Of a DNA stretch of 64,000 nucleotides, positions 45,933 to 55,042 are shown piece by piece. Location of the stretch: positions 1 through 64,000 of the forward strand of contig CALSNT010000003.1 of assembly GCA_943787785.1 (NCBI GenBank), given 5' to 3'. The stretch's first letter is position 1, and each line of letters begins with the position of its first letter. The DNA comes from an uncultured Paracoccaceae bacterium (GTDB taxonomy: Bacteria > Pseudomonadota > Alphaproteobacteria > Rhodobacterales > Rhodobacteraceae). The position numbers and the translations under genes were made by a program. The notes beneath the pieces are model-generated. The model had not been told where the DNA came from. It searched no databases and saw only the letters and a list, made by a program, of their open reading frames with translations.

Positions 45933-47609
45933 ATGGCCAAAGACAAGAAACAGCCCCGCCCTAAGGCCGCCCCGCCCAAGGGGTTCCGCGATTATTTCGG
46001 CCCTGAGGTTGCGGCGCGCGACGCGATGCTGGCCAAGATCGCCGAGGTCTATCACCGCTATGGCTTCGACGCGCTTGAAAGCAGCGCGGTGGAGACGGTC
46101 GAGGCACTGGGCAAGTTCCTTCCCGACGTGGACCGCCCGAACGAGGGTGTGTTCGCATGGCAAGAAGACGCCGAGAAGGACAAATCGGGTGACTGGCTGG
46201 CCCTGCGCTACGACCTGACCGCCCCGCTGGCCCGCGTTTATGCTCAACACCGCAATGATCTGCCGACCCCCTATCGCCGCTATGCGATGGGTCCGGTCTG
46301 GCGCAATGAAAAGCCGGGACCGGGCCGGTTTCGCCAGTTCTATCAATGCGATGCGGATACCGTGGGCACCCCGACGGTTGCGGCCGATGCCGAGATCTGC
46401 GCGATGCTGGCCGACACGCTGGAGGCGGTCGGGATCGAGCGAGGCGACTACATCATCCGGGTGAACAACCGGAAGGTGCTGAACGGGGTGATGGAGGTCG
46501 CGGGCCTGCCCGACACCGAGGAATTCGCCGAGAAACGCGGCATCGTGCTGCGGGCGATTGATAAGCTGGATCGGCTGGGGGTTGAGGGGGTTCGGGCGCT
46601 GCTGGGTGAGGGGCGGGAGGATGAGAGCGGGGATTTTACGGAAGGGGCGATGCTTACTGAATCGCAAGCCATACCGATAATGAATTTTGTCTGCGCAAAC
46701 AATGAAACCGATCGACGCTTGATTGATCAGGCCAAGAATATGGACGGAATTCAAAACTTGATCGCCGGCGCTGCAAAGTTGGTTAGAGACAACTTTCAGA
46801 AAAAGCAATTCGCAGAGTACCCCGAAGTTTTTGCAAGGCGAAATCGCGTGACTACAGAAGTGCTCCTTGACGCTACCACGGGATCGGACATTGGTCGTGA
46901 AGGCGTTAACGAACTCAAACAGATCGCCGACCTCCTCGCCGCCCAGGGCTACGGCCCCGACCGCATCGTCATCGACCCCTCCGTCGTCCGCGGCCTCGGT
47001 TACTACACCGGCCCGGTCTACGAGGCCGAACTCACCTTCGACATCAAAGACGAAAAAGGCCGTCCGCGCCAATTCGGTTCGGTCGCGGGTGGTGGGCGCT
47101 ATGACGACCTCGTCAAGCGCTTTACGGGCCAATCCGTCCCGGCCACCGGAGTTTCCATCGGCGTCGACCGCCTGCTGGCCGCCCTAGACGCCAAAGGACG
47201 CCTAGACGAAAAGGCCACCGGCCCCGTCGTCATCACCGTCATGGATCGCGACCGCATGGCCGACTATCAGGCGATGGCCATGGAATTGCGCAACGCCCTG
47301 ATTGATCCGAACGATCCTTCCAAGGGAAAGATCCGCGCCGAGGTCTATCTCGGCAACCCCAAAAACTTCGGCAACCAGTTGAAATACGCCGATAAACGCG
47401 CCTCACCCATCGCCATTATCCAGGGGCAGGACGAGGCGGACCGCGACGTCGTGCAACTGAAAGATCTCATCCTCGGCGCAAAAATTGCCGAAACCGCCAC
47501 CCACGAGGAATGGAAAGACCAGCCTGCCCAGCGAGAGGTTCCGCGTGCAAATCTGGTTGCCGAGGTCAGTGCAATGCTGGCTGCGAATGAAGACGGGCAA
47601 AATGCCTGA
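45933..47609 (+). CDS. hisS: Histidyl-tRNA synthetase, alphaproteobacterial type
   Basis: 558 residues from the ATG at 45933; most bacterial HisRS are about 420-430. Class II core: motif 1 region near GFRDYFGPE, motif 2 [19 protein letters not shown], histidine site [14 protein letters not shown] and motif 3 [13 protein letters not shown]. The motif 2 loop and the [11 protein letters not shown] variant are those of the divergent alphaproteobacterial HisRS that reads a tRNA-His lacking the usual G-1. Residues about 238-330 form an enlarged insertion encoded by clearly AT-richer DNA (46645-46920). Overlaps hisZ by 8 bp. Confidence 0.93.
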   Translation: MAKDKKQPRPKAAPPKGFRDYFGPEVAARDAMLAKIAEVYHRYGFDALESSAVETVEALGKFLPDVDRPNEGVFAWQEDAEKDKSGDWLALRYDLTAPLARVYAQHRNDLPTPYRRYAMGPVWRNEKPGPGRFRQFYQCDADTVGTPTVAADAEICAMLADTLEAVGIERGDYIIRVNNRKVLNGVMEVAGLPDTEEFAEKRGIVLRAIDKLDRLGVEGVRALLGEGREDESGDFTEGAMLTESQAIPIMNFVCANNETDRRLIDQAKNMDGIQNLIAGAAKLVRDNFQKKQFAEYPEVFARRNRVTTEVLLDATTGSDIGREGVNELKQIADLLAAQGYGPDRIVIDPSVVRGLGYYTGPVYEAELTFDIKDEKGRPRQFGSVAGGGRYDDLVKRFTGQSVPATGVSIGVDRLLAALDAKGRLDEKATGPVVITVMDRDRMADYQAMAMELRNALIDPNDPSKGKIRAEVYLGNPKNFGNQLKYADKRASPIAIIQGQDEADRDVVQLKDLILGAKIAETATHEEWKDQPAQREVPRANLVAEVSAMLAANEDGQNA

Positions 47610-48678
47610 CAAACCCGCCGTTCTGGCCGAAGCCGCGCGCCTGCGCGCCCTTTTTGAGGCCGCCGGGGCCGTCCCGGTCGAGGCTGACGTACTGCAACCC
47701 GCCGACACGTTGCTGGACCTCTACGGCGAGGATATCCGCGCGCGCGCCTTCACCACCACCGACCCGTTCCGGGGCGAGGTCATGCTGCGCCCGGACTTCA
47801 CTGTCCCGGTCGTCCAGCGCCACATGGATGGCGGCGCTGAACCGGCGCGCTATACATACGCGGGCGAGGTATTTCGCCGTCAGGAAGACGACCCCGATCG
47901 TCCGGCGGAATTCATTCAGGTCGGCTTCGAGGTCTTCGACCGGACCGACCCGGTGGCGGCGGATACCGAGGTTTTCGCCCTGTTTGCCGATATCTTGGCC
48001 CCGCTCAACCTACGTGCGGCAACCGGCGACATCGGCCTGCTGACCGCCGCCGTGCGCGGCCTTGCCACGTCCGAGCGGCGCAAGACCGCCCTGCTGCGCC
48101 ACATCTGGCGGCCCGCACGTTTTCGAGCGCTTTTGAACCGTTACGCCGGAAACACGCCGGTTCCTGCCGCCCGTGCCGCCCTGTTGGCTGCCGCCGATCC
48201 CTTCGCCGACGCCCCACCCCACATTGGCCTGCGCAGCCGCGCTGAAGTTGCCGCCCGAATTGATGCGCTGCGCGAGGATGCCGCAACCCCACCACTGGGC
48301 GGTGAGGTTGACCTGCTGAACGCACTTTTGGAAATCCGCGTAACCCTGTCCGACGCGCTGGAACCCCTGCGCGACATCTCGGTTGATCTGCCCGCGATCC
48401 AGCCGACACTCGATCTTTTCGAAGCGCGGCTGGCGGCAATGTCAGGACACGGCATCGACCTGTCGGCAATTGATTTTGAGGGGAGTTACGGGCGCACGTC
48501 GCTGGAATATTACGACGGTTTCGTCTTCGGTTTCTACGCGATGTCCCGCCCAGACCTGCCCGCCATCGCCTCGGGCGGACGCTATGACGCACTGACCCAT
48601 GCGCTTGGCAAGGGAACGACCAGCCCCGCGGTTGGCGGCGTAATCCGCCCCGCACTGGCATCGGAGGTCGCCCCATGA
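47602..48678 (+). CDS. hisZ: ATP phosphoribosyltransferase regulatory subunit
   Basis: 358 residues from the ATG at 47602. A HisRS-like class II fold without synthetase activity: [39 protein letters not shown] and [14 protein letters not shown], with the aminoacylation motifs degenerate. It forms a hetero-octamer with short HisG and carries histidine feedback control. Overlaps hisS (8 bp) and hisG (ATGA). Confidence 0.93.
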   Translation: MPDKPAVLAEAARLRALFEAAGAVPVEADVLQPADTLLDLYGEDIRARAFTTTDPFRGEVMLRPDFTVPVVQRHMDGGAEPARYTYAGEVFRRQEDDPDRPAEFIQVGFEVFDRTDPVAADTEVFALFADILAPLNLRAATGDIGLLTAAVRGLATSERRKTALLRHIWRPARFRALLNRYAGNTPVPAARAALLAAADPFADAPPHIGLRSRAEVAARIDALREDAATPPLGGEVDLLNALLEIRVTLSDALEPLRDISVDLPAIQPTLDLFEARLAAMSGHGIDLSAIDFEGSYGRTSLEYYDGFVFGFYAMSRPDLPAIASGGRYDALTHALGKGTTSPAVGGVIRPALASEVAP

Positions 48679-49364
48679 GCCTGAAGATCGCCGTCCCCTC
48701 CAAGGGCCGCCTGATGGAGAAAACCTTTGACTGGTTCTCGGCTCGTGGCCTCGACATGGGGCGCGCGGGGTCAGACCGCCAATACGCCGCACAGGCGGAT
48801 GTCGATGGGATCGAACCAGTCCTGCTCAGCGCCGGGGAAATCCCGCGAGAGCTTGCCGCCGGGCGCGTTCACCTTGGCGTGACCGGAACCGATATGGTGC
48901 GCGAAAAGCTGGCCGGATGGGAGCGCAGCGTTGAAGAAGTGGCTGCCTTGGGGTTCGGCGGCGCTGATCTGGTAATCGCGGTGCCTGCGGCCTGGGTCGA
49001 TGTGGAAACGCTCGACGATCTGGACGCCGTCGCTGCCGCGTTCCGCGCAGCCCACGGGATGCGATTACGGATCGCAACGAAATACCACCGTCTGGTGCGC
49101 GAGTACCTGGGCCATGCCGGTGTCGCCGACTACCAACTGGTCGACAGTCAAGGCGCGACCGAAGGCACGGTTTTAAATGAAACTGCCGAAGCGATTGCCG
49201 ACATCACCTCGACAGGTGAGACGCTGCGGGCCAATCACCTGAAGATCCTGTCCGATGGCCCAATCCTAAAAAGTCAGGCGACGCTGTACCGATCCCGAAC
49301 TGCGGATTGGTCCGGCGCTACTGAAAGCGCCTGGCGCGATCTGGAAGCTAGCATTTCAAATTGA
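48675..49364 (+). CDS. hisG: ATP phosphoribosyltransferase, short form
   Basis: 229 residues, the short form lacking the C-terminal regulatory domain, which fits the presence of hisZ. Catalyses the first step of histidine synthesis (ATP + PRPP). Motifs: KIAVPSKGRLMEKT, GVTGTDMVREKL, RIATKYHRLVREYL and the PRPP site DSQGATEGTVLNE. Convergent with the DUF1489 gene, 7 bp apart. Confidence 0.95.
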   Translation: MSLKIAVPSKGRLMEKTFDWFSARGLDMGRAGSDRQYAAQADVDGIEPVLLSAGEIPRELAAGRVHLGVTGTDMVREKLAGWERSVEEVAALGFGGADLVIAVPAAWVDVETLDDLDAVAAAFRAAHGMRLRIATKYHRLVREYLGHAGVADYQLVDSQGATEGTVLNETAEAIADITSTGETLRANHLKILSDGPILKSQATLYRSRTADWSGATESAWRDLEASISN

Positions 49365-49371
49365 TCTTCAA

Positions 49372-49809
49372 TCAGCGCACGCCGATTTCTGCCAGTGCAG
49401 CGGTCAATTCCGGTGGCAGTTTACTGTCGCCCTGCCTCGCGGCGCGCAGGTCCGGCGGCGCGTCCTCGGCGGCAAGATAGCGCCAGCCTTGGAACGGACG
49501 CCGTCTGGCAGGGGCGACGCGGATAACCTTCGGATCCATCACGATGGCACAGCGGCGAATGCCGTCCTGGCCGATGGCTTCGTTCAGGGCGGTGATCCGT
49601 TGGCGCGCCTGAATGTTGCCCTTGATGACCCAGTAGAGCGAGCCGCCGTCCAGTAACTCATCGGCGCGTTTCGGCCACATGCGGGTGACGTGCTGGCTGA
49701 GCGCCTCCAACCCATTGGGATTGTTGCGGGCGCGCCACGCGATCAGATCTTCGACGCTGTCGATCCCGACGCAGAGTTTTATCAGATTTAGCTGGCCCAT
49801 TTGCTCCAT
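49372..49809 (-). CDS. DUF1489 family protein
   Basis: 145 residues (ATG at 49809; the Met at 49800 is an alternative). Conserved alphaproteobacterial family: LNLIKLCVGIDSVEDLIAW, VTRMWPKRADELLDGGSLYWVIKG and a C-terminal RRRPFQGWRYL block. No function is known. The start region is shared with the nrdJ upstream region, which holds a DnaA-box sequence. Confidence 0.85.
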   Translation of the reverse strand: MEQMGQLNLIKLCVGIDSVEDLIAWRARNNPNGLEALSQHVTRMWPKRADELLDGGSLYWVIKGNIQARQRITALNEAIGQDGIRRCAIVMDPKVIRVAPARRRPFQGWRYLAAEDAPPDLRAARQGDSKLPPELTAALAEIGVR

Positions 49810-49827
49810 CTGGCGTTTGTCGTGGAG

Positions 49828-49836
49828 TTATCCACA
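49828..49836 (+). promoter_or_regulatory. Consensus DnaA box upstream of nrdJ
   Basis: TTATCCACA, a perfect DnaA box, 121 bp upstream of the nrdJ ATG in the divergent region shared with the DUF1489 gene. DnaA control of ribonucleotide reductase genes is known in E. coli (nrdAB). One 9-mer can occur by chance; no second box was seen nearby. Confidence 0.4.
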
Positions 49837-49957
49837 GGATGTGGTATGGTATCGACCCTGCAGCGATTCTGCCAGCCATGCCGCCCGGTTTTGTTGTTTT
49901 CCTTGCGCCGATCCGCGCCCATAAAGCCCTGACCCTTGCCAGAACGGACCCCTTGCC

Positions 49958-52216
49958 ATGACCCGTTTCGCCGCCCCGATTGCCGAACAAATCTGGGACA
50001 TGAAATACCGCCTGAAAGAGGCTGACGGTACACCAATCGACGAAACCGTTGAGGATACATGGCGCCGGGTCGCGGGCGCGCTTGCTGCGGTCGAAGGTGA
50101 TCCCGGCGCTTGGGAAGCGAAGTTCTATGCAGCACTTGAGGATTTCAAATTCCTGCCAGCGGGGCGCATTCTGGCGGGTGCCGGGACCGGGCGCTCCGTC
50201 ACTTTGTTCAACTGCTTCGTCATGGGCACGATCCCCGACAGTCTGGGCGGGATATTCGAGGGTTTGAAAGAGGCCGCGCTGACCATGCAGCAGGGCGGCG
50301 GAATCGGGTATGATTTCTCGACCCTGCGGCCCAAGGGTGCGGGCGTGAAGGGCGTGGCGGCGGATGCTTCTGGCCCGCTCAGCTTCATGGATGTCTGGGA
50401 CGCGATGTGCCGGACAATCATGTCGGCAGGCTCACGACGCGGCGCGATGATGGCGACCATGCGCTGTGACCATCCGGATATCGAGGCTTTCGTAACCGCG
50501 AAATCCGACCCGGCGCGGCTGCGGAATTTCAACGTATCAGTGTTGGTGACCGACCCGTTCATGGACGCGGTGAAATCCGGTGGCGACTGGGATCTAGTGT
50601 TCGACGGCAAGACCTACAAGACGCTGAAGGCGCGCGATCTGTGGGACCAGATCATGCGTTCGACCTATGATTTTGCTGAGCCAGGCGTGATTTTCATCGA
50701 CCGGATTAATCGCATGAATAACTTGGCTTATGTCGAGGATATTGCAGCGACAAATCCCTGCGGAGAGCAGCCGCTGCCACCCTATGGCGCGTGCCTCCTG
50801 GGCTCGATTAATCTGACACGGCTGGTGGAAAATCCATTCTCGGACGCGGCCGCACTGTCCGAAGACGCGCTGAGCGATCTGGTCACGACGGCTGTGCGGA
50901 TGATGGATAACACAGTGGATGCCAGCCGGTTCCCGCTAGAGGCGCAGCGGGCCGAAGCGCAGGCCAAGCGGCGGATCGGGCTGGGGGTCACGGGGCTGGC
51001 CGACGCGCTGGCGATGGTCGGCCTGCGTTACGGCTCGGACGAGGCGGCGCGTCAGACCTCGGACTGGCTGCGCGTGCTCGCCCGCGCCGCGTATCTGGCC
51101 TCGTCGTCTTTGGCAGCCGAGAAGGGGGCGTTTCCACTGTTTGACCGACATGCCTATCTGGCGAGTGGTTCAATGCAGAAGATGGACGAGGATGTCCGCG
51201 CGGCGATTGGCGACAATGGCATCCGCAATGCGTTGCTGACCTCGATCGCGCCGACCGGGACGATCAGCCTCTTCGCGGGCAATGTGTCGTCGGGTATCGA
51301 GCCGGTCTTCGCCCACGCCTACACCCGAAAGGTGCTGCAGAAGGACGGCAGCCGGGTTGAGGAGGAGGTCGAGGATTACGCGGTAAGCCTCTGGCGTGAA
51401 ATCAAAGGTGACGTGCCGCTGCCGGATCATTTCGTTGATGCTCAGTCTCTGGCGCCGATGGATCATGTCGCGATGCAGGCGGCGGCGCAGGAGTGGGTGG
51501 ACAGTTCGATCTCCAAGACCATCAACGTGCCCGAGGATATCGGGTTTGAAGCGTTCAAGGACGTCTACATGGCCGCCTGGGATCAGGGGTGCAAGGGGTG
51601 CACGACGTATCGCCCGAACGCGGTGACGGGGAGTGTGCTGAGTGTTTCTGCGGCGGAAGAAAAACCTGCGGCACCGGCGGATGCGTCAGCAGACGTCGTC
51701 TACATCTCCGACCCGCTTGACCGTCCCCAAGAACTCGAAGGCACAACCTACAAGCTCAAATGGCCGATGTCGGAACATGCGATTTATATCACCATTAACG
51801 ATATCCTGCATGCCGGGCGGCGACAGCCGTTCGAAGTGTTCATCAACTCCAAGAACATGGAGCATTTCGCCTGGACCGTGGCACTGACCCGGATGATCTC
51901 GGCCGTTTTCCGGCGTGGTGGCGACGTGAGTTTCGTGGTCGAAGAGATGAAGGCCGTGTTCGACCCGCGTGGCGGGGCTTGGATCGAGGGGAAGTACATT
52001 CCAAGCATCCTTGCCGCGATTGGTGGGGTGATCGAAAAACACCTGATCGCCATCGGGTTCATCGCGGGTGAGGGCATGGGCCTGAAGGTCGATCCCCATG
52101 CCGAGATCAGTCGGATTGGCCCCGCCAAAGCCTGCGAAAGCTGCGGCAATTACGAGATGCAGATGGTCGAAGGCTGCATGACATGCGCCAGCTGTGGTTA
52201 TTCAAAATGCGGCTGA
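49958..52216 (+). CDS. nrdJ: Adenosylcobalamin-dependent (class II) ribonucleotide reductase
   Basis: 752 residues. Reduces ribonucleotides using coenzyme B12. Active-site cysteines lie in VTLFNCFVMG and NPCGEQPLPPYGACLLGS; the barrel shows QQGGGIGYDFSTLRPKGA and SSGIEPVFAHAYTRKV. The C-terminal part has the NrdJ extension (KNMEHFAWTVALTRMISA) and ends in a four-cysteine zinc-ribbon/redox tail (CESCGNYEMQMVEGCMTC, then CGYSKCG) that likely re-reduces the active site. No cobalamin riboswitch was recognisable upstream. Confidence 0.96.
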   Translation: MTRFAAPIAEQIWDMKYRLKEADGTPIDETVEDTWRRVAGALAAVEGDPGAWEAKFYAALEDFKFLPAGRILAGAGTGRSVTLFNCFVMGTIPDSLGGIFEGLKEAALTMQQGGGIGYDFSTLRPKGAGVKGVAADASGPLSFMDVWDAMCRTIMSAGSRRGAMMATMRCDHPDIEAFVTAKSDPARLRNFNVSVLVTDPFMDAVKSGGDWDLVFDGKTYKTLKARDLWDQIMRSTYDFAEPGVIFIDRINRMNNLAYVEDIAATNPCGEQPLPPYGACLLGSINLTRLVENPFSDAAALSEDALSDLVTTAVRMMDNTVDASRFPLEAQRAEAQAKRRIGLGVTGLADALAMVGLRYGSDEAARQTSDWLRVLARAAYLASSSLAAEKGAFPLFDRHAYLASGSMQKMDEDVRAAIGDNGIRNALLTSIAPTGTISLFAGNVSSGIEPVFAHAYTRKVLQKDGSRVEEEVEDYAVSLWREIKGDVPLPDHFVDAQSLAPMDHVAMQAAAQEWVDSSISKTINVPEDIGFEAFKDVYMAAWDQGCKGCTTYRPNAVTGSVLSVSAAEEKPAAPADASADVVYISDPLDRPQELEGTTYKLKWPMSEHAIYITINDILHAGRRQPFEVFINSKNMEHFAWTVALTRMISAVFRRGGDVSFVVEEMKAVFDPRGGAWIEGKYIPSILAAIGGVIEKHLIAIGFIAGEGMGLKVDPHAEISRIGPAKACESCGNYEMQMVEGCMTCASCGYSKCG

Positions 52217-52324
52217 ATTCGCCGAAACCTCCGGAATGGCTCCGCAAAAGTTGACATTTTGCCATCTCGCACGCGTAAAACGTGCAAAATTGTGGTTTGA
52301 GAGTCACTCAGCGGCGCGCAATTC

Positions 52325-52346
52325 GTTAAATATCTGTTAAATATCT
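52325..52346. repeat. Tandem 11-bp repeat containing a consensus CtrA site
   Basis: GTTAAATATCT occurs twice head to tail, 51 bp before the Hint-domain gene. The copies place two TTAA half-sites seven bases apart. Confidence 0.8.
52326..52340 (+). promoter_or_regulatory. CtrA-type binding site (TTAA-N7-TTAA)
   Basis: TTAA (52326-52329), seven bases, TTAA (52337-52340): the full consensus for the alphaproteobacterial response regulator CtrA, 57 bp upstream of the ATG of the Hint-domain gene. In Rhodobacterales CtrA controls motility, gene transfer agents and quorum-linked genes. Binding is inferred from sequence. Confidence 0.55.
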
Positions 52347-52397
52347 GGTTTAGAACGAAGATCGTGCGCTATCGTCCCGAACAATAAGAAAAAAACG

Positions 52398-53477
52398 ATG
52401 AGCGAGCGGGTGATGTCTTCAAATATCAGGGGCGCATTTGTGCTGGCCTGGTCTCAGACCGAAGTTGATGGTTTGAATCTGGCTCCTGTGTCGGCGCTAA
52501 TTACTGGGGCAACCTGGCGCTGGGGCGGGATGGCGACGCGTGTTGACGGAGCGGACGACCGGCTGGTTCTGAGCGACGCCGCCGGGATGGATGTGCTGCG
52601 TGAGCGCGCATCAAGAACCGTCCGACGCATGTTGCGGGGGCGGATCGCTGACGGCAATCGGCTGTCGCATCTGGATGATTCTGAACCGCTGTTCGAGCGC
52701 AGTTTTTCAATGACAGACGGGCGAAGGGTTTATGCCGCGACGCTGATCGATGTTGCGACCTCGGCGCGCCCTTTGGTGATGTTCACCGATGGGCTTCCAC
52801 CTGCTGACACAGACCTTTGGATCACCCGTTGTCCCGATGGTCTGGGCGCGCTGCGGCTGTCACAGTCGGTGGACAACGTGATGTGTTTCACGCGCGGCAC
52901 CTGGCTGAACACGCCCGATGGCCGTCGCCAGGTCGAAGCGTTGCGCCCCGGTGATCTGGTTTCGACCATGGATGATGGCGCGCAGGAGGTTCGCTGGATC
53001 GGGACGCGGACGATCAGCGGTGCTCGGCTAAAGACATTTCCGGCGCTGCGCCCGGTGTCGATCAAGACCGATGCATTCGGGGCCAGTCATCCGCAGCCTG
53101 ACCTTCTGCTGTCACCTCAGCACCGGGTTCTGGTACGCGGCGCAGAGGCGCGAAATCTGTTCAACACGCCAGAGGTCTTGGTGGCCGCGACCGACCTGCT
53201 CAACGATAACAGCATTCGCCGTATTTCACCCGCCAATGGTGTCACCTACATCCACCTGATGTTTGATCGTCATCAAGTTGTCTGGGCCAACGGCATCCTG
53301 TCGGAAACCTTCCATCCGGCCTCGGCCGATCTGGGGGCTATGGAATCCGCAGAACGTGATGATCTTCTGTCGCTATGCCCGGAGCTTGCGAATGGCGCAT
53401 ACGGTTATGGCGGCACCGCGCGGCGTTCGCTGAGTGCTGCTGAAGCAGCCGTCATGATGCACGGCGCGCGCCGCTAG
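52398..53477 (+). CDS. Hint-domain (Hedgehog/intein-type) protein
   Basis: 359 residues, soluble, with no clear signal peptide. Residues 1-155 are an unassigned N-terminal region. A Hint_2 domain starts at C163 (MCFTRGTWLNTPDGRRQVEA), the expected self-cleavage nucleophile, and continues through ALRPGDLVSTMDDG, LLSPQHRVLVRG and IHLMFDRHQVVWANGILSETFHP. Roseobacters carry several such proteins, often secreted without a classical signal, and the domain can release or cross-link the N-terminal part. Preceded by the CtrA site. Confidence 0.88.
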   Translation: MSERVMSSNIRGAFVLAWSQTEVDGLNLAPVSALITGATWRWGGMATRVDGADDRLVLSDAAGMDVLRERASRTVRRMLRGRIADGNRLSHLDDSEPLFERSFSMTDGRRVYAATLIDVATSARPLVMFTDGLPPADTDLWITRCPDGLGALRLSQSVDNVMCFTRGTWLNTPDGRRQVEALRPGDLVSTMDDGAQEVRWIGTRTISGARLKTFPALRPVSIKTDAFGASHPQPDLLLSPQHRVLVRGAEARNLFNTPEVLVAATDLLNDNSIRRISPANGVTYIHLMFDRHQVVWANGILSETFHPASADLGAMESAERDDLLSLCPELANGAYGYGGTARRSLSAAEAAVMMHGARR

Positions 53478-53510
53478 GCGAATGGCGCATTCACCGTTGC
53501 CCTGCTGGCG

Positions 53511-53538
53511 TTGACACGCCTCGGAACCCTTGTATAAG
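53511..53538 (+). promoter_or_regulatory. Sigma-70-type promoter for rpsD
   Basis: TTGACA (53511-53516), 16-base spacer, TATAAG (53533-53538), giving a leader of about 110 bases before the rpsD start. The leader has GC-rich inverted repeats (for example GTCCCCGCAAGGGGA near 53587) that could fold, but I do not recognise a known S4 autoregulatory leader. Confidence 0.7.
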
Positions 53539-53657
53539 CCCCCAGTCCCGGCCAATCGCGCCGGGGCAATCATTGGTGTTGGTGGTCCCCGCAAGGGGAG
53601 GCCTGTCGGGGCTCCGGCTCAAAGGACAACGCCCTCATTATTAGAGGAGATCAGACG

Positions 53658-54278
53658 GTGACAAAACGCACCTCTGCCAAGTACAAACTCGACCGCCGGA
53701 TGGGCGAAAACATTTGGGGTCGTCCGAAATCCCCGGTCAACCGCCGTGACTATGGCCCCGGCCAGCATGGCCAGCGCCGCAAGGGCAAGCTCAGCGACTT
53801 TGGTCTGCAGCTGCGCGCCAAGCAGAAGCTGAAGGGTCATTATGGTGACCTGACCGAAAAGCAGTTCCGCCGCATCTTTGCTGAGGCTGAGCGGGTTAAA
53901 GGCGACACTGGTGAGAACCTGATTGGTCTGCTGGAGCGTCGCCTGGACGCCGTCGTCTACCGCGCCAAGTTCGTGGCGACGATCTTTGCTGCGCGTCAGT
54001 TCGTGAACCACGGCCACGTCAAGGTGAACGGCAAAAAGGTCAACATCCCGAGCTATCGGGTCAAGGAAGGCGACGTGGTAGAAATCCGCGACCGTTCCAA
54101 GCAGCTGGCTGTCGTGTTGGAGGCCGCTGGCCTGCCGGAACGTGACGTGCCCGATTACATCGACGTGGATCACTCGAAGATGACCGCGACGTTCACCCGC
54201 ACGCCGGGTCTGGGCGATGTGCCGTTTGCGGTGCAGATGGAACCGAATCTGGTCATCGAATATTACGCACAGAACTAA
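53658..54278 (+). CDS. rpsD: 30S ribosomal protein S4
   Basis: 206 residues with a GTG start at 53658 behind AGAGGAG. S4 N-terminal domain ([37 protein letters not shown]) and the S4 RNA-binding domain ([21 protein letters not shown]). Primary 16S rRNA binder. A monocistronic unit with its own promoter and terminator. Confidence 0.97.
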   Translation: MTKRTSAKYKLDRRMGENIWGRPKSPVNRRDYGPGQHGQRRKGKLSDFGLQLRAKQKLKGHYGDLTEKQFRRIFAEAERVKGDTGENLIGLLERRLDAVVYRAKFVATIFAARQFVNHGHVKVNGKKVNIPSYRVKEGDVVEIRDRSKQLAVVLEAAGLPERDVPDYIDVDHSKMTATFTRTPGLGDVPFAVQMEPNLVIEYYAQN

Positions 54279-54306
54279 GCGGTTCCGTTTCAGGGCGTTA
54301 TTGCAG

Positions 54307-54335
54307 GGGCTGCCTTCGGGTGGCCCTTTGTTGTT
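54307..54335 (+). terminator. Rho-independent terminator of rpsD
   Basis: GGGCTGCC-TTCG-GGTGGCCC, an 8-bp stem with two wobble pairs closed by a stable UUCG tetraloop, followed by TTTGTTGTT, 29 bp after the rpsD stop. Confidence 0.85.
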
Positions 54336-54418
54336 AGACCTCGGCATCATGCCACCGAGCCGCGCTTTGCGGCAGCAGAAACCTTGCATAGCGTTTGAAG
54401 CAGAGGCAAAACGCATCA

Positions 54419-55042
54419 ATGAAATTCGCTGCCCTGACCATTCTGCTGTCTGCAACTTCAGTTCATGCGCACCCTCATGTCTTCGTCGACACCAACGTAG
54501 AGTTCGTCGTCAATTCCAGTCAGTTGACCGCCCTGCGCATCAACTGGCGTTATGACGAGTTCACCAGCCTGGTTCTGTTCGACACCCTCGATCTTGACCC
54601 CGATGGTGACGGCCAATTCGATGATGAGGACCGACAAAAGGTCGTCCGGGGCGAAACGCACTGGGACGACGGTTATGACGGCGACATCCACCTCAGTTCT
54701 GGCGATATGCCTGTGGCAATGGGCAAGCCGCATAGCGGCGAGGCGGAGTTTCGAGAGGGCCGTGTCGCGGTTACGTTCGAACTCCCTCTCGCGCAGCCCA
54801 TCGAGGCGGCAACGGCCACGCTGAAGCTGTTCGATCCGTTCTACTACTATGCCTACAGGGTGCTGGAAGGGTCGGTCGACGGTGACGGCTGCCAGCTGAC
54901 CCTTATACCCTTTGCCGCCGACGCAGCGTCGGCCAAGTTGCAGGATGAGCTGGCGAAGCTCTCACGCGAAGAATTTCCAGATGACGAGAACGTCGGTGAG
55001 CGATTCGCCGATACGCTGCGGTTGTCATGCGCTTCCTCGTAA
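54419..55042 (+). CDS. Periplasmic DUF1007 protein
   Basis: 207 residues from the ATG at 54419. A signal peptide (MKFAALTILLSATSVHA) leaves the mature end HPHVFVDTN, a potential amino-terminal metal site. Acidic DLDPDGDGQFDDEDRQK resembles an EF-hand-like loop. DUF1007 proteins are commonly encoded with NicO transporters and are thought to serve periplasmic metal handling. Overlaps the transporter gene by 16 bp. Confidence 0.85.
   Translation: MKFAALTILLSATSVHAHPHVFVDTNVEFVVNSSQLTALRINWRYDEFTSLVLFDTLDLDPDGDGQFDDEDRQKVVRGETHWDDGYDGDIHLSSGDMPVAMGKPHSGEAEFREGRVAVTFELPLAQPIEAATATLKLFDPFYYYAYRVLEGSVDGDGCQLTLIPFAADAASAKLQDELAKLSREEFPDDENVGERFADTLRLSCASS

Noticed and set aside
49810-49957. Cobalamin riboswitch upstream of nrdJ
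   Set aside because: Only 148 bp are available and no B12-box-like sequence was found.
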